Assembly: GCA_964416425.1 (NCBI GenBank)
Contig: CAYQEC010000008.1
Span: 29,435-93,434, forward strand
From: CAYQEC01 sp964416425
GTDB taxonomy: Bacteria; Actinomycetota; Acidimicrobiia; Spongiisociales; UBA5794
DNA length: 64,000 nt
Reading direction: 5' to 3'
A model generated the notes under the pieces. That model ran no database searches and was not told the DNA's origin. It worked only from the letters and a program-made list of their open reading frames with translations. The translations under genes and the position numbers were made by a program. Positions 50,279 through 58,241 of this stretch are shown here, piece by piece; the stretch's first letter is position 1, and every line of letters starts with the position of its first letter.

Positions 50279-50980
50279 GTGGGTCGCGACCAAAGCGCCT
50301 TCCACCCACGGATCATCGTGAACTCCAGCGTCGTCTACGAGATCATCGGCTACGTCGCCTCGGCGTTCATCATCGCGTCGCTGCTGCAGCGCTCCATCCT
50401 CCGCCTCCGCCTCATCGGCCTCGTCGGGGCGATCGGCTTCGTCGTCTACAGCGTGCTGATCGCGGCCTACCCGATCGCGGTCGTCAACCTGATCGCCGCC
50501 GGCATCCATCTGTACTTCCTGCGCAAGCTGAGCCGGTACAAGCACGAGGTGTTCTCGGTGCTGCACGTCGATGCGAACTCCCGCTACCTGGCCCGGTTCC
50601 TCGAGTACTACCACGACGAGATCGCCCACCGCTTCCAGCCCGAGTTCAGCTACGAGCCGCGGCCGGATGAGATGGTCGCCTTCATCCTGCGCGACATGGT
50701 GCCCGCCGGGCTCTTCATCGGGCGGCGCCACGACGACCGCTCCGTCGAGGTGGAGCTCGATTTCGTGATCCCGCAGTACCGGGACTTCAAGATCGGCCCC
50801 TACCTCTACTCACCCGAGTCGGGGGTATTCACCGGCTCGGGCTGCACCCGTGCCTGGGCGGTGGCGAGCACTCCGGAGCACATCGCCTACCTGGAGCGGA
50901 TGGGGTTCCACCACGACCCGACGGTGGAACTGCCCGACCGCTACGTCGTCGACCTCGAGAGCGGCGCGGCCGTGACATGA
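50279..50980 (+). CDS. YgjV-like membrane protein with soluble C-terminal domain
   Basis: 233 residues. Residues about 15-85 contain three membrane helices in the style of the YgjV inner-membrane family (EIIGYVASAFIIASLLQRSI, VYSVLIAAYPIAVVNLIAAG). Residues about 95-225 form a soluble domain that looks like an acyltransferase fold (IGRRHDDRSVEVELDFVIPQ, PEHIAYLERMGFHH near the end, as in GNAT proteins). The combination suggests membrane-tethered acetyltransfer, but this is inference. Start GTG 50279 appears leaderless. Confidence 0.7.
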   Translation: MGRDQSAFHPRIIVNSSVVYEIIGYVASAFIIASLLQRSILRLRLIGLVGAIGFVVYSVLIAAYPIAVVNLIAAGIHLYFLRKLSRYKHEVFSVLHVDANSRYLARFLEYYHDEIAHRFQPEFSYEPRPDEMVAFILRDMVPAGLFIGRRHDDRSVEVELDFVIPQYRDFKIGPYLYSPESGVFTGSGCTRAWAVASTPEHIAYLERMGFHHDPTVELPDRYVVDLESGAAVT

Positions 50981-51149
50981 GAGCTCGGGAACCGCGCCCG
51001 GGTTCCCGCCGGCGACAGCCGGGTTCCTCGTCAGCCCCCCTCCGTCAGGGGCCCGGTTCCGGAGGCCACATCCGGCGTCGACGATCTCCGTAATCGGCGC
51101 TCATCTGCCGTGGAATGGGCGTGTCATCGCCCTTCGCTTATCATCCCCG

Positions 51150-51200
51150 CCACCGGCGGACTGGGCCGGTTCGACCTCACCTACGTCGTGTCGCCGGTGG
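51150..51200 (+). promoter_or_regulatory. Long-range inverted repeat in leader of the glutamate-synthase-like gene
   Basis: Arms CCACCGGCG (51150-51158) and CGCCGGTGG (51192-51200) enclose 33 bases and end 31 bases before ATG 51232. A smaller GGGCG/CGCCC hairpin (51117-51132) precedes it. It could be a structured leader, or chance in GC-rich DNA. Confidence 0.3.
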
Positions 51201-51231
51201 TGACTCAGCCGAGCGCGAACGGGAGAATCAG

Positions 51232-52872
51232 ATGACCGAGCGGGCAAAGCAGAATGACGTCCTGGGAACCGTGAATCGGGGCCAGGCGGCGGAATCGGGC
51301 CTCTGCACGCTGTGCCGGGCCGACTGCAAAGGCAAGTGTGAGGTGTGGATGTCGTCGCTGCGCGGCCGCGAGATGCTCTACCCGCGCGACTTCGGCGAGA
51401 TAACCTCGGGTTCGGGCAACGTGACGGCGATCGGAGTCGGATACCATGCCCTTCGCATCCAGGGTGGCCTGCACGGAGCACACGGCCTCCCCGTCGACCT
51501 CGACCACGACCCCGACAACTGCTTCTACAAGAACGTCGACGTATCGACGAGTTTCGGCCGCACCGAGCCCATCGAGTGCCGCCTTCCCGTGATGACCGGC
51601 GCGCTGGGATCGACCGCCATCGCCCGCAAGTACTGGCCGTCGTTCGCCGTCGGGGCCGCCCTCGCCGGGATCCCGCTGGTCGTCGGAGAGAACGTCGCCG
51701 GTGTCGACCCCGAATCTGAGATGAGCAACGGCACCCTGATCGCCTCCCCGGAGATGGACCGGCGTATCGAGGGATTCCGTCGCTACTCCGACGGGCACGG
51801 CGCAGTCATCGTCCAGGTCAACGTCGAGGACGCCCGCAACGGCGTGCCCCGATACCTCATCGACAAGCACGGCGACGAGATCGTGCTCGAGGTGAAGTGG
51901 GGCCAGGGGGCGAAGGACATCGGCGGCGAGATCCAAGTCGAGGACATCGAGTACGCTCGCCTCCTGGCCGAGCGTGGCTACTTCCTCGATCCGGATCCCA
52001 CCGATCCTGAAGTTCAGCATGCCTACTCGAAGGCCGCCATCAGGTTCTTCGCCAGACACAGCCGGCTCGGCGCGACCAACCTCGATTCTGCGGAGCAGGT
52101 GCGCGACGGGCTCATGGCCGCCATCGAGCAGTACCGGAGACTGGGGTTCAAACACATCACCCTGAAGACCGGGGCCTACGGCATGGCGGCGCTGGCGATG
52201 TCGCTGCGATTCGCCGCCGATGCCGACCTCGATCTGGTCACCATCGACGGTGCCGGCGGCGGCACCGGCATGAGCCCGTGGAACATGATGGAGCACTGGG
52301 GCGTGCCCTCGCTGCCGCTGCACGCCAAGGCCTACGAGTACTGCGGGGTGCTCGAGCAGCACGGCATCCGGCCGCCCGACATCTCCTTCGCCGGGGGTTT
52401 CGCCAGGGAGGACCACATCTTCAAGGCGATGGCCCTCGGCGCCCCGTACACGAAACTCGTGTGCATGGGCCGGGCGTTGATGATCCCCGGCTTCCTCGGC
52501 AGCAACATCGAAGGGGTCCTCCACCCGGACCGCAAGGCCGATCTCAACGGGAATTGGGACGAACTGCCCACGGTGATCGCCCGGATGGGCAACGAGCCTG
52601 CGGAGATCTTTGCCGGCTGGGAGGCCGTCCACGCCAAGGTCGGTGACGACGAGATCGGGAACGTGCCCTACGGGGCGATCGCACTCGTCGGATACCTCGA
52701 CAAGCTCTCCGCAGGCCTGCAACAGTTCATGGCGGGAGCCCGCAAGTATCGCCTCGATCAGCTGGCGCGTTCCGATCTGATGGCTGCCAACCGGGAGACG
52801 GCCGCCGAGACCGGCATCGCCTATGTCACCGATGCCTACGACGAGCAGGCGCTCGAGATCCTGCGGGCGTAA
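51232..52872 (+). CDS. FMN-binding glutamate-synthase-like protein
   Basis: 546 residues matching the central FMN/synthase domain of glutamate synthase, without the glutamine amidotransferase domain: RLPVMTGALGSTAIARKYWP, DIGGEIQVEDIEYARLLAER, TIDGAGGGTGMSPWNMMEHW and the FMN phosphate region FAGGFAREDHIFKAMALGAP. The N-terminus carries CTLCRADCKGKC (CxxCxxxCxxxC), a possible iron-sulfur site. ATG 51232 follows GGGAGA. It may use ammonia or a partner amidotransferase, or act on another substrate. Confidence 0.88.
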   Translation: MTERAKQNDVLGTVNRGQAAESGLCTLCRADCKGKCEVWMSSLRGREMLYPRDFGEITSGSGNVTAIGVGYHALRIQGGLHGAHGLPVDLDHDPDNCFYKNVDVSTSFGRTEPIECRLPVMTGALGSTAIARKYWPSFAVGAALAGIPLVVGENVAGVDPESEMSNGTLIASPEMDRRIEGFRRYSDGHGAVIVQVNVEDARNGVPRYLIDKHGDEIVLEVKWGQGAKDIGGEIQVEDIEYARLLAERGYFLDPDPTDPEVQHAYSKAAIRFFARHSRLGATNLDSAEQVRDGLMAAIEQYRRLGFKHITLKTGAYGMAALAMSLRFAADADLDLVTIDGAGGGTGMSPWNMMEHWGVPSLPLHAKAYEYCGVLEQHGIRPPDISFAGGFAREDHIFKAMALGAPYTKLVCMGRALMIPGFLGSNIEGVLHPDRKADLNGNWDELPTVIARMGNEPAEIFAGWEAVHAKVGDDEIGNVPYGAIALVGYLDKLSAGLQQFMAGARKYRLDQLARSDLMAANRETAAETGIAYVTDAYDEQALEILRA

Positions 52873-52914
52873 ATCGAGGCCGTGAAGGGGCCGACGGGCC
52901 GAGACCGCGCATCG

Positions 52915-53838
52915 TCACACGTCGGGGGGCCGCACCTCGGCGATGGCGTGCCGCGCCACCTCGGCGGTGGCGGTCTCGAAGATGTGGCGCTTGTCCGGCT
53001 CGCTGTAGACGAGGTCGCCGCAGATCTCGAAGCCCCCCATCAGGCCCTTCACCGCGGCGTGGGTGAGACGGGAGTCGCGGGCGAAGACATGGGCGACTGG
53101 GCGGTCCACCGGGCCGGCGATGAGCACGTTGACCCGGTGGTGCTCGGGGTCACGCTCGATCCAGTCACGGGCCGCCGCCAGCGCCGCCGCGGTGCCGTGG
53201 CCGTCGATCTCGAAGCGCTGCAACGCTGCCGGGTAGCGGTCCTCCCCGCCGGGCGGGAGATCCTCCACCGGCAACCGCTCCGTGGTCACCTGGTAGTGGA
53301 GGTGCCACGGGATGGTGGCGCCCGCCTGGGCCCCGTTGTACAGCACCCGGTACTCGCCTTCGGTGGCGGCGTGCAGCTCGGCCATGGCATCGAGGACGTA
53401 CAGCGTGAAATCCTGGTCGACGTGCTCGACCGAGATCACGGTGAAGTGGTTGCGCTCGATCCAGGCGAAGTTGGCCCCGGCCATGTAGGAACGGCCCGCC
53501 AGCTCGACGGGAACGAGACGCTCGAGCGGATGGCACTCCTCGATGTTCTCGATGCAGAGGAAGCAGTGCCGCCCCGAGGGGTCACGGGGGTCGCGGAACA
53601 ACTTGGCGTGGTCCCGATCCGGGTTGAGGATGCGCCGCCGCTCCAGCTCCTCGGTGTCGGCCCGCAGCTCCCGATGCGGCATCCAGCGCAACCGGTACGC
53701 GATCCCGGCCACCTCGTCGGGCAGGATCCGCTCCTCGATGGCGGCGGTGTCGGGATCGGACAGCAGGAACCCTTCCCGGGCCTGCTGGGCCCAGGTGTCG
53801 GTGAGCCGCCGGGCGAGCCCGCTCGTCACCGCGGTCAC
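52915..53838 (-). CDS. GalT/HIT-like nucleotidyltransferase or phosphorylase (DUF4922-like)
   Basis: 307 residues. Two features recall GalT-type enzymes: the CxxC in GRHCFLCIENIEECH and the histidine motif IPWHLHYQVTTE, comparable to HPHxQ. Other blocks are FAWIERNHFTVISVEHVDQD and GPVDRPVAHVFARD. It is the third gene of a cluster with a sucrose-phosphate-type phosphatase and a GT4 synthase and overlaps the latter as GTGA. A role in making or recycling the NDP-sugar donor is plausible; not proven. Confidence 0.75.
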   Translation of the reverse strand: MTAVTSGLARRLTDTWAQQAREGFLLSDPDTAAIEERILPDEVAGIAYRLRWMPHRELRADTEELERRRILNPDRDHAKLFRDPRDPSGRHCFLCIENIEECHPLERLVPVELAGRSYMAGANFAWIERNHFTVISVEHVDQDFTLYVLDAMAELHAATEGEYRVLYNGAQAGATIPWHLHYQVTTERLPVEDLPPGGEDRYPAALQRFEIDGHGTAAALAAARDWIERDPEHHRVNVLIAGPVDRPVAHVFARDSRLTHAAVKGLMGGFEICGDLVYSEPDKRHIFETATAEVARHAIAEVRPPDV

Positions 53839-55214
53839 GACGTCGCTCCGGAACGGGGAGAAACGCCGAGGTCGTCGAGCAGGTCGCGGGTGCGCCGCTC
53901 CCAGGTGAAATAGGGCACGGTGATGTCGAGGGCGCGATCCCCCATCGTGGCGCAGAGATCGCCGTCACCGAGGATCAGGGACATCGCCTGGGCGAACCCG
54001 GCGACGTCGTCCGCCGGCACCACCACCGCCCCGTCGCCGACGAGCAGCTCGTGACCGGGCTCGCCGTCGATCGCCACCCGAGTCGGGGAGGCGCCGGTCA
54101 GGTACTCGGTGACGAAAGGGACCAGATCCGAGGAGATGACCGGCTTGGCGGTGGCCGCCGCCTCCTGGGCGCTCATGCCGAAGCCCTCCATCACCGACGG
54201 CGTGCAGTAGACGCTGGTGGCGGCGTACAGGCAGGGAAGCTGTTCCCACACCGACCCGAGGGCGGCGACGTCGTCGCCGAGCCCGAGCTCGTCGATGAGG
54301 GCCATCGCCTCCTGGTAGGGCGCCCCGGAGCGTTCGTCGAGGGCGACGATGAGGAACAGGTCAGGGACCCGTTCCCGGGCCCGGGCGAAGGCCCGGATGA
54401 GGACGTCCTTGCGCTTGGTGCGATCGGTGCGGCTGATCTCGGTCACGATCGGCCGGCGCTGCAGGTCCTCGGCGGTCGGGGTGGAATGGGCGGCGAGGAA
54501 CTCCCAGACGCCGGCGCATTCCTCGTCGCTGCGGGGCCGGTACCGGTCGACGTCGACGCAGGGCGGCAGGAAGTACTTCGGCTGGTACCCGTAGTCGGCG
54601 ACGAACGTCTCCCGGATGGCGGTCGAGGTGGCGACGGCGCCGTCGACGTGGGTGAGCAGCTCACGCTCCTGGGCGATCCGCTCGTCGATGCGGAGACCGG
54701 CCCAGGTGGAGGGATCCATGTTCCGCTTCTTGAGGGCGCCGAGGGAATGCGGCACCCACACGTGGGGCGCCCGCCGCGCTGCCCGGTCGTTGAGGGTGGC
54801 CCCGAGCACGCCGGCATCCCAGTAGTGGGAGATGATGAGGTCGTAACCGTCGCCGTCGGCCGCCAGCTTCTTCTCGAGATCCTCGGCCAGGGCCGGAATC
54901 TGGGCGGCCATGTCCTCCTTGCGCACGAACTCGGGCCGGCCGTCCTCGAGGTAGAGGATGCGGGCGTGGCCGCCGGGGTGGAAGCGCACCCCCACCTGGG
55001 GGAGGCCAGTGATCGGATGGGGATAGCCGCCCCGGTTGACGATCGTCACCCGATACCCCTGTTCCACCAGAGCCGCGGTGAACTGGTTGACGTAGACGTT
55101 CTGACCCCCGGTGTCGGGCAGCCCGGGCACCACCTCCCACTCGTGTACCCCGTGGTTGGTGATCATGAGCACATGGGTGCGGCCCCGATCACGGAATCCC
55201 TGGTCGTCGCTCAC
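53835..55214 (-). CDS. GT4 glycosyltransferase, sucrose-phosphate-synthase-like
   Basis: 459 residues of GT-B fold. The N-terminal PGLPDTGGQNVYVNQFTAAL and NRGGYPHPITGLPQ are typical of sucrose/sucrose-phosphate synthases; PHVWVPHSLGALKKRNM, EISRTDRTKRKDVLIRAFAR and the donor-site SVMEGFGMSAQEAAATAKPV follow. It probably joins glucose from an NDP-sugar to fructose 6-phosphate. GTG 55214 lies four bases after AGGAGG; the frame upstream to 55259 overlaps the phosphatase gene. Confidence 0.88.
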   Translation of the reverse strand: MSDDQGFRDRGRTHVLMITNHGVHEWEVVPGLPDTGGQNVYVNQFTAALVEQGYRVTIVNRGGYPHPITGLPQVGVRFHPGGHARILYLEDGRPEFVRKEDMAAQIPALAEDLEKKLAADGDGYDLIISHYWDAGVLGATLNDRAARRAPHVWVPHSLGALKKRNMDPSTWAGLRIDERIAQERELLTHVDGAVATSTAIRETFVADYGYQPKYFLPPCVDVDRYRPRSDEECAGVWEFLAAHSTPTAEDLQRRPIVTEISRTDRTKRKDVLIRAFARARERVPDLFLIVALDERSGAPYQEAMALIDELGLGDDVAALGSVWEQLPCLYAATSVYCTPSVMEGFGMSAQEAAATAKPVISSDLVPFVTEYLTGASPTRVAIDGEPGHELLVGDGAVVVPADDVAGFAQAMSLILGDGDLCATMGDRALDITVPYFTWERRTRDLLDDLGVSPRSGATS

Positions 55215-55251
55215 TGCGCCTCCTGCCCTCGATTGCTCCCGCCGGCCCTTC

Positions 55252-56028
55252 TCATGCATCGGCCTCCGGTGGCGAGGAATCGAGAGATACCGACGGGAGC
55301 CATCCGTAGTGCTCCAGCCCTTCCCGGATCCCTGCCGCGCAGGCGGCCGCGGCGTGATAGACGTGAGGCTCGTCGAGGCGTCGCAGTTCCTCGGTGGCGT
55401 TGCCGACGGCGATGGAGCGGAACCCGAGGTCGGGGCGCATCATGTCGAGGTCGTTGCCGGTGTCCCCGGCGGTGACGACGTCGCCGGCCGGGATCCCGAG
55501 CAGGTCGGCGGTGTAGGCGACCGCTCCGCCCTTGCCGGACCGGTGCGGAAGCAGGTCGAGGAACCGGTCCGCCGAGTAGACCACCTTGGCCCGGAGCCCG
55601 CCCGCCGCCAGCCGCTGCTCGATCTCGGCGAGCCGGGCGGCGGCGTTCACCTCGAGGTAGTAGCTGCTCTTGAACTCCGATTGCCACTCGGCGTCCTGCA
55701 TCCGCGCCTCGGGGATGCCCCCGAGCACGGCCTCCACCGCGGCCTTGTCCCACGCGTCCGAGATGTGACGGCTCCAGCCGTCGTCCCGCTCGTAGCACCC
55801 GTCACGCCACAGCCACACCTCGGTGCCCACCATGCAGACACAGGCGGCGGCCCGCCGCGAGGCGCGGTGCTCGTCGTAGAAGGCTTGGATGGACGGCAGG
55901 TGGCGTCCGGTGGAGAAGGCGAGCACGATGCCGGCGGCCTCGAGCGCATCCCAGAGTTGCTCCATGGCGGCATCGTCACCGAGGAAGGTGCCGTCCATGT
56001 CGGTTGCGAGCAGTCGTGTCTGATCCAT
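55252..56028 (-). CDS. HAD phosphatase, sucrose-6-phosphate-phosphatase-like
   Basis: A 258-residue HAD enzyme. Motif I is LLATDMDGTFLGDD (nucleophile D10), motif II in FSTGRHLPSIQ, motif III in RSGKGGAVAY and motif IV GDTGNDLDMM, with a Cof-type C2 cap as in sucrose-phosphate phosphatases. It lies 37 bases upstream of the sucrose-phosphate-synthase-like gene, so it probably removes the phosphate from that enzyme's product. ATG 56028 follows GGAGGGAC. Confidence 0.88.
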   Translation of the reverse strand: MDQTRLLATDMDGTFLGDDAAMEQLWDALEAAGIVLAFSTGRHLPSIQAFYDEHRASRRAAACVCMVGTEVWLWRDGCYERDDGWSRHISDAWDKAAVEAVLGGIPEARMQDAEWQSEFKSSYYLEVNAAARLAEIEQRLAAGGLRAKVVYSADRFLDLLPHRSGKGGAVAYTADLLGIPAGDVVTAGDTGNDLDMMRPDLGFRSIAVGNATEELRRLDEPHVYHAAAACAAGIREGLEHYGWLPSVSLDSSPPEADA

Positions 56029-56171
56029 CTGTCCCTCCGCGGTCGCCGGACCTTATCGTCCACGCCGCCCGCGCCCCAGGCAATCCGAACGGCGACCCTA
56101 GCCGACGAGCCTGGGCTACCGGCCGGTCACCGGGTCGAGATCGCTGCCGGGTTGTGAGACGATGGCCCCCG

Positions 56172-58229
56172 ATGACCAGGACGTCGTGGATCGTGTTCCT
56201 CGTGTCGGCCGCCGCACTGGTGGCGGCGTCGCCGCTCGCCGGGGCCGATCCGGGCTTCGTCGACGTGCCGGCTGGGCACCTGTTCGCATCCGAGATCGCC
56301 TGGTTGGAGGGGCAGGGCATCACTCGCGGCTGCAACCCACCCGGCAACGACCACTTCTGCCCGGACGACCCGGTGACCCGGGGCCAGATGGCGGCCTTCC
56401 TGGTTCGAGCGCTCGATCTCACCGCGTCCGGTGACATGCACTTCGTCGACGACGACGGGTCGGTCTTCCAGGGCGACATCGAACGCCTCGCCGCCGCCGG
56501 CATCACCCGCGGCTGCAACCCGCCCGCCAACGACCACTTCTGTCCGAACGATCCGGTCACGCGGGGCCAGATGGCGGCGTTCCTCTCCCGCGCCCTCCGC
56601 CTGGCCGATCGTGAGGGCGACCCGTTCAACGACGACGACAGGTCGGTCTTCCAGGCCGACATCGAACGCCTCGCCACCGCCGGCATCACCCGCTCTTGCA
56701 ACCCGCCCGCCAACGACCACTTCTGTCCGAACGATCCGGTCACGCGGGGCCAGATGGCGGCGTTCCTCTTCCGCGCCTTTGGGGGTGGCACGGCGCCGGC
56801 TCCCGCCATCATCCCGGAGGCTCGCCGCATCGACTGGAACCCGGGGATCCCGGGAGGCATCCCCGACGACCCGGTGACAGTGACCGTGTCCGACTTCGGG
56901 GCGGCCGGGAACGGGACGGCCGACGACACCGCGGCGTTCGCTGCCGCCTTCGACGCCCTGCCGATCGGGGGCGGCGTCGTGTATGCCCCGGCCGGCACCT
57001 ACCGGCTCACCTCGACTCTCGAGCTGGGGGACGGCCAGGTATTGCGTGGCGCCGGCGCCGACGCCACCTCCCTCCGCTTCGACCTCGGCGGATCGAGCGA
57101 TCCCGCCATCGAGATGGTCACCTACGAGCGGGGCGACTGGGTGGCGATCTCGGCAGGCTTCGCCAAGGGCTCCACCACCCTCACCCTGGCCGACGCCTCC
57201 GGCATCACCGCCCCCACCTTCGCCGAGATCCAGCAGGCCAACGACCCGACGGTGATGTACACCGAACCGGAGTGGGAGGCCGATTGGGCCGAGAGTTCGG
57301 TGGGCGAGATGGTGCGGGTGGTGGCGGTGGAGGGGAACACCGTGACCCTGGCCGAGCCACTCCACCACAGCTACCGGGCCGACCTCGACCCGGTCTTCCG
57401 CACCCAGGGGCTGGTGGAACGGGCCGGGGTGGAGCGCCTCCATCTCGAACGCCTCGACGGCGGCGACGGCGACGCCATCGCCATGAAGAACGCCGCCTAC
57501 ACCTGGGTGCGGGAGGTGGAGAGCGAGATGACGGTGCGGGCCCACGTCGGGGTGTCGGCGGTGTACGGCTGCGAGATCCGGGACAGCTACTTTCACCACT
57601 CCCATGACTACGGGGGCGGGGGGCACGGCTACGGCACGAGCCTCGGAAACCACGTGACGAACTGCCTGGTGGAGAACAACGTGTTCGCCTCGCTGCGCCA
57701 CTCGATGATCATCCAGGTGGGCGCCAACGGGAACGTCTTCGGCTACAACTTCTCCCGCGACTCCCACGACGATTCGGGGAACCTGCTCCCCGACATCTCC
57801 CTCCACGGGCACTTCCCGTTCATGAACCTGTTCGAGGGCAACATCGTCGAGGAGATCGGCATCAGCGACTACTGGGGACCGGTCGGGCCCGGCAACACGC
57901 TGCTGCGCAACTGCGTCGAGGTGGAGGGTGTCTTCGTGCGCGACTCCTCACATCGCCAGAATCTCGTCGGCAACGTGCTCCACGGGTCGCCCGACACGAT
58001 CCAGGTCGACGGGTCTGTCGAGGGCACCCTGGCTCACGGCAATTTCGAGGCAGGCACGATGGTGTGGGATCCGGACATCACGGTCCGCGTCATCCCCGAC
58101 TCCTCCTACCTGGAGGGGGCCCCGGCCTTCTACGGCGCCATGCCGTGGCCCAGCACCGGCGCCGACCACCCTGCTTCGTGCACGAACCCTGCCCGAGTGC
58201 GTTGGGGGGACGGCGACCCGATCCCGTGA
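56172..58229 (+). CDS. Secreted protein with three S-layer-type repeats and pectin-lyase fold
   Basis: 685 residues: a signal peptide (residues 1-25, ending AGADP), three repeats of the actinobacterial S-layer-like type (residues about 29-205, each with GITRGCNPP or variant and VTRGQMAAFL), then a right-handed beta-helix (VSDFGAAGNGTADDTAAFAA start, VYAPAGTYRLTSTLELGDGQ). The helix resembles pectate lyase 3 / glycoside-degrading folds; catalytic residues cannot be assigned. The repeats probably hold it to the cell wall. Start ATG 56172 opens the signal peptide. Confidence 0.88.
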   Translation: MTRTSWIVFLVSAAALVAASPLAGADPGFVDVPAGHLFASEIAWLEGQGITRGCNPPGNDHFCPDDPVTRGQMAAFLVRALDLTASGDMHFVDDDGSVFQGDIERLAAAGITRGCNPPANDHFCPNDPVTRGQMAAFLSRALRLADREGDPFNDDDRSVFQADIERLATAGITRSCNPPANDHFCPNDPVTRGQMAAFLFRAFGGGTAPAPAIIPEARRIDWNPGIPGGIPDDPVTVTVSDFGAAGNGTADDTAAFAAAFDALPIGGGVVYAPAGTYRLTSTLELGDGQVLRGAGADATSLRFDLGGSSDPAIEMVTYERGDWVAISAGFAKGSTTLTLADASGITAPTFAEIQQANDPTVMYTEPEWEADWAESSVGEMVRVVAVEGNTVTLAEPLHHSYRADLDPVFRTQGLVERAGVERLHLERLDGGDGDAIAMKNAAYTWVREVESEMTVRAHVGVSAVYGCEIRDSYFHHSHDYGGGGHGYGTSLGNHVTNCLVENNVFASLRHSMIIQVGANGNVFGYNFSRDSHDDSGNLLPDISLHGHFPFMNLFEGNIVEEIGISDYWGPVGPGNTLLRNCVEVEGVFVRDSSHRQNLVGNVLHGSPDTIQVDGSVEGTLAHGNFEAGTMVWDPDITVRVIPDSSYLEGAPAFYGAMPWPSTGADHPASCTNPARVRWGDGDPIP
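56460..56771 (+). repeat. Near-identical direct repeats in S-layer-type units 2 and 3
   Basis: About 128 bases at 56460-56588 recur at 56643-56771 (offset 183) with only a few mismatches, including the silent positions. The first unit, starting near 56270, is more diverged. This indicates a recent duplication or gene conversion. Confidence 0.8.
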
Positions 58230-58241
58230 GCCGGGAACGCC

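Noticed and set aside
54051..55475. 474-residue open frame antisense to the GT4 synthase
   Set aside because: Same GC-skew shadow effect; the minus-strand gene has all the glycosyltransferase motifs.
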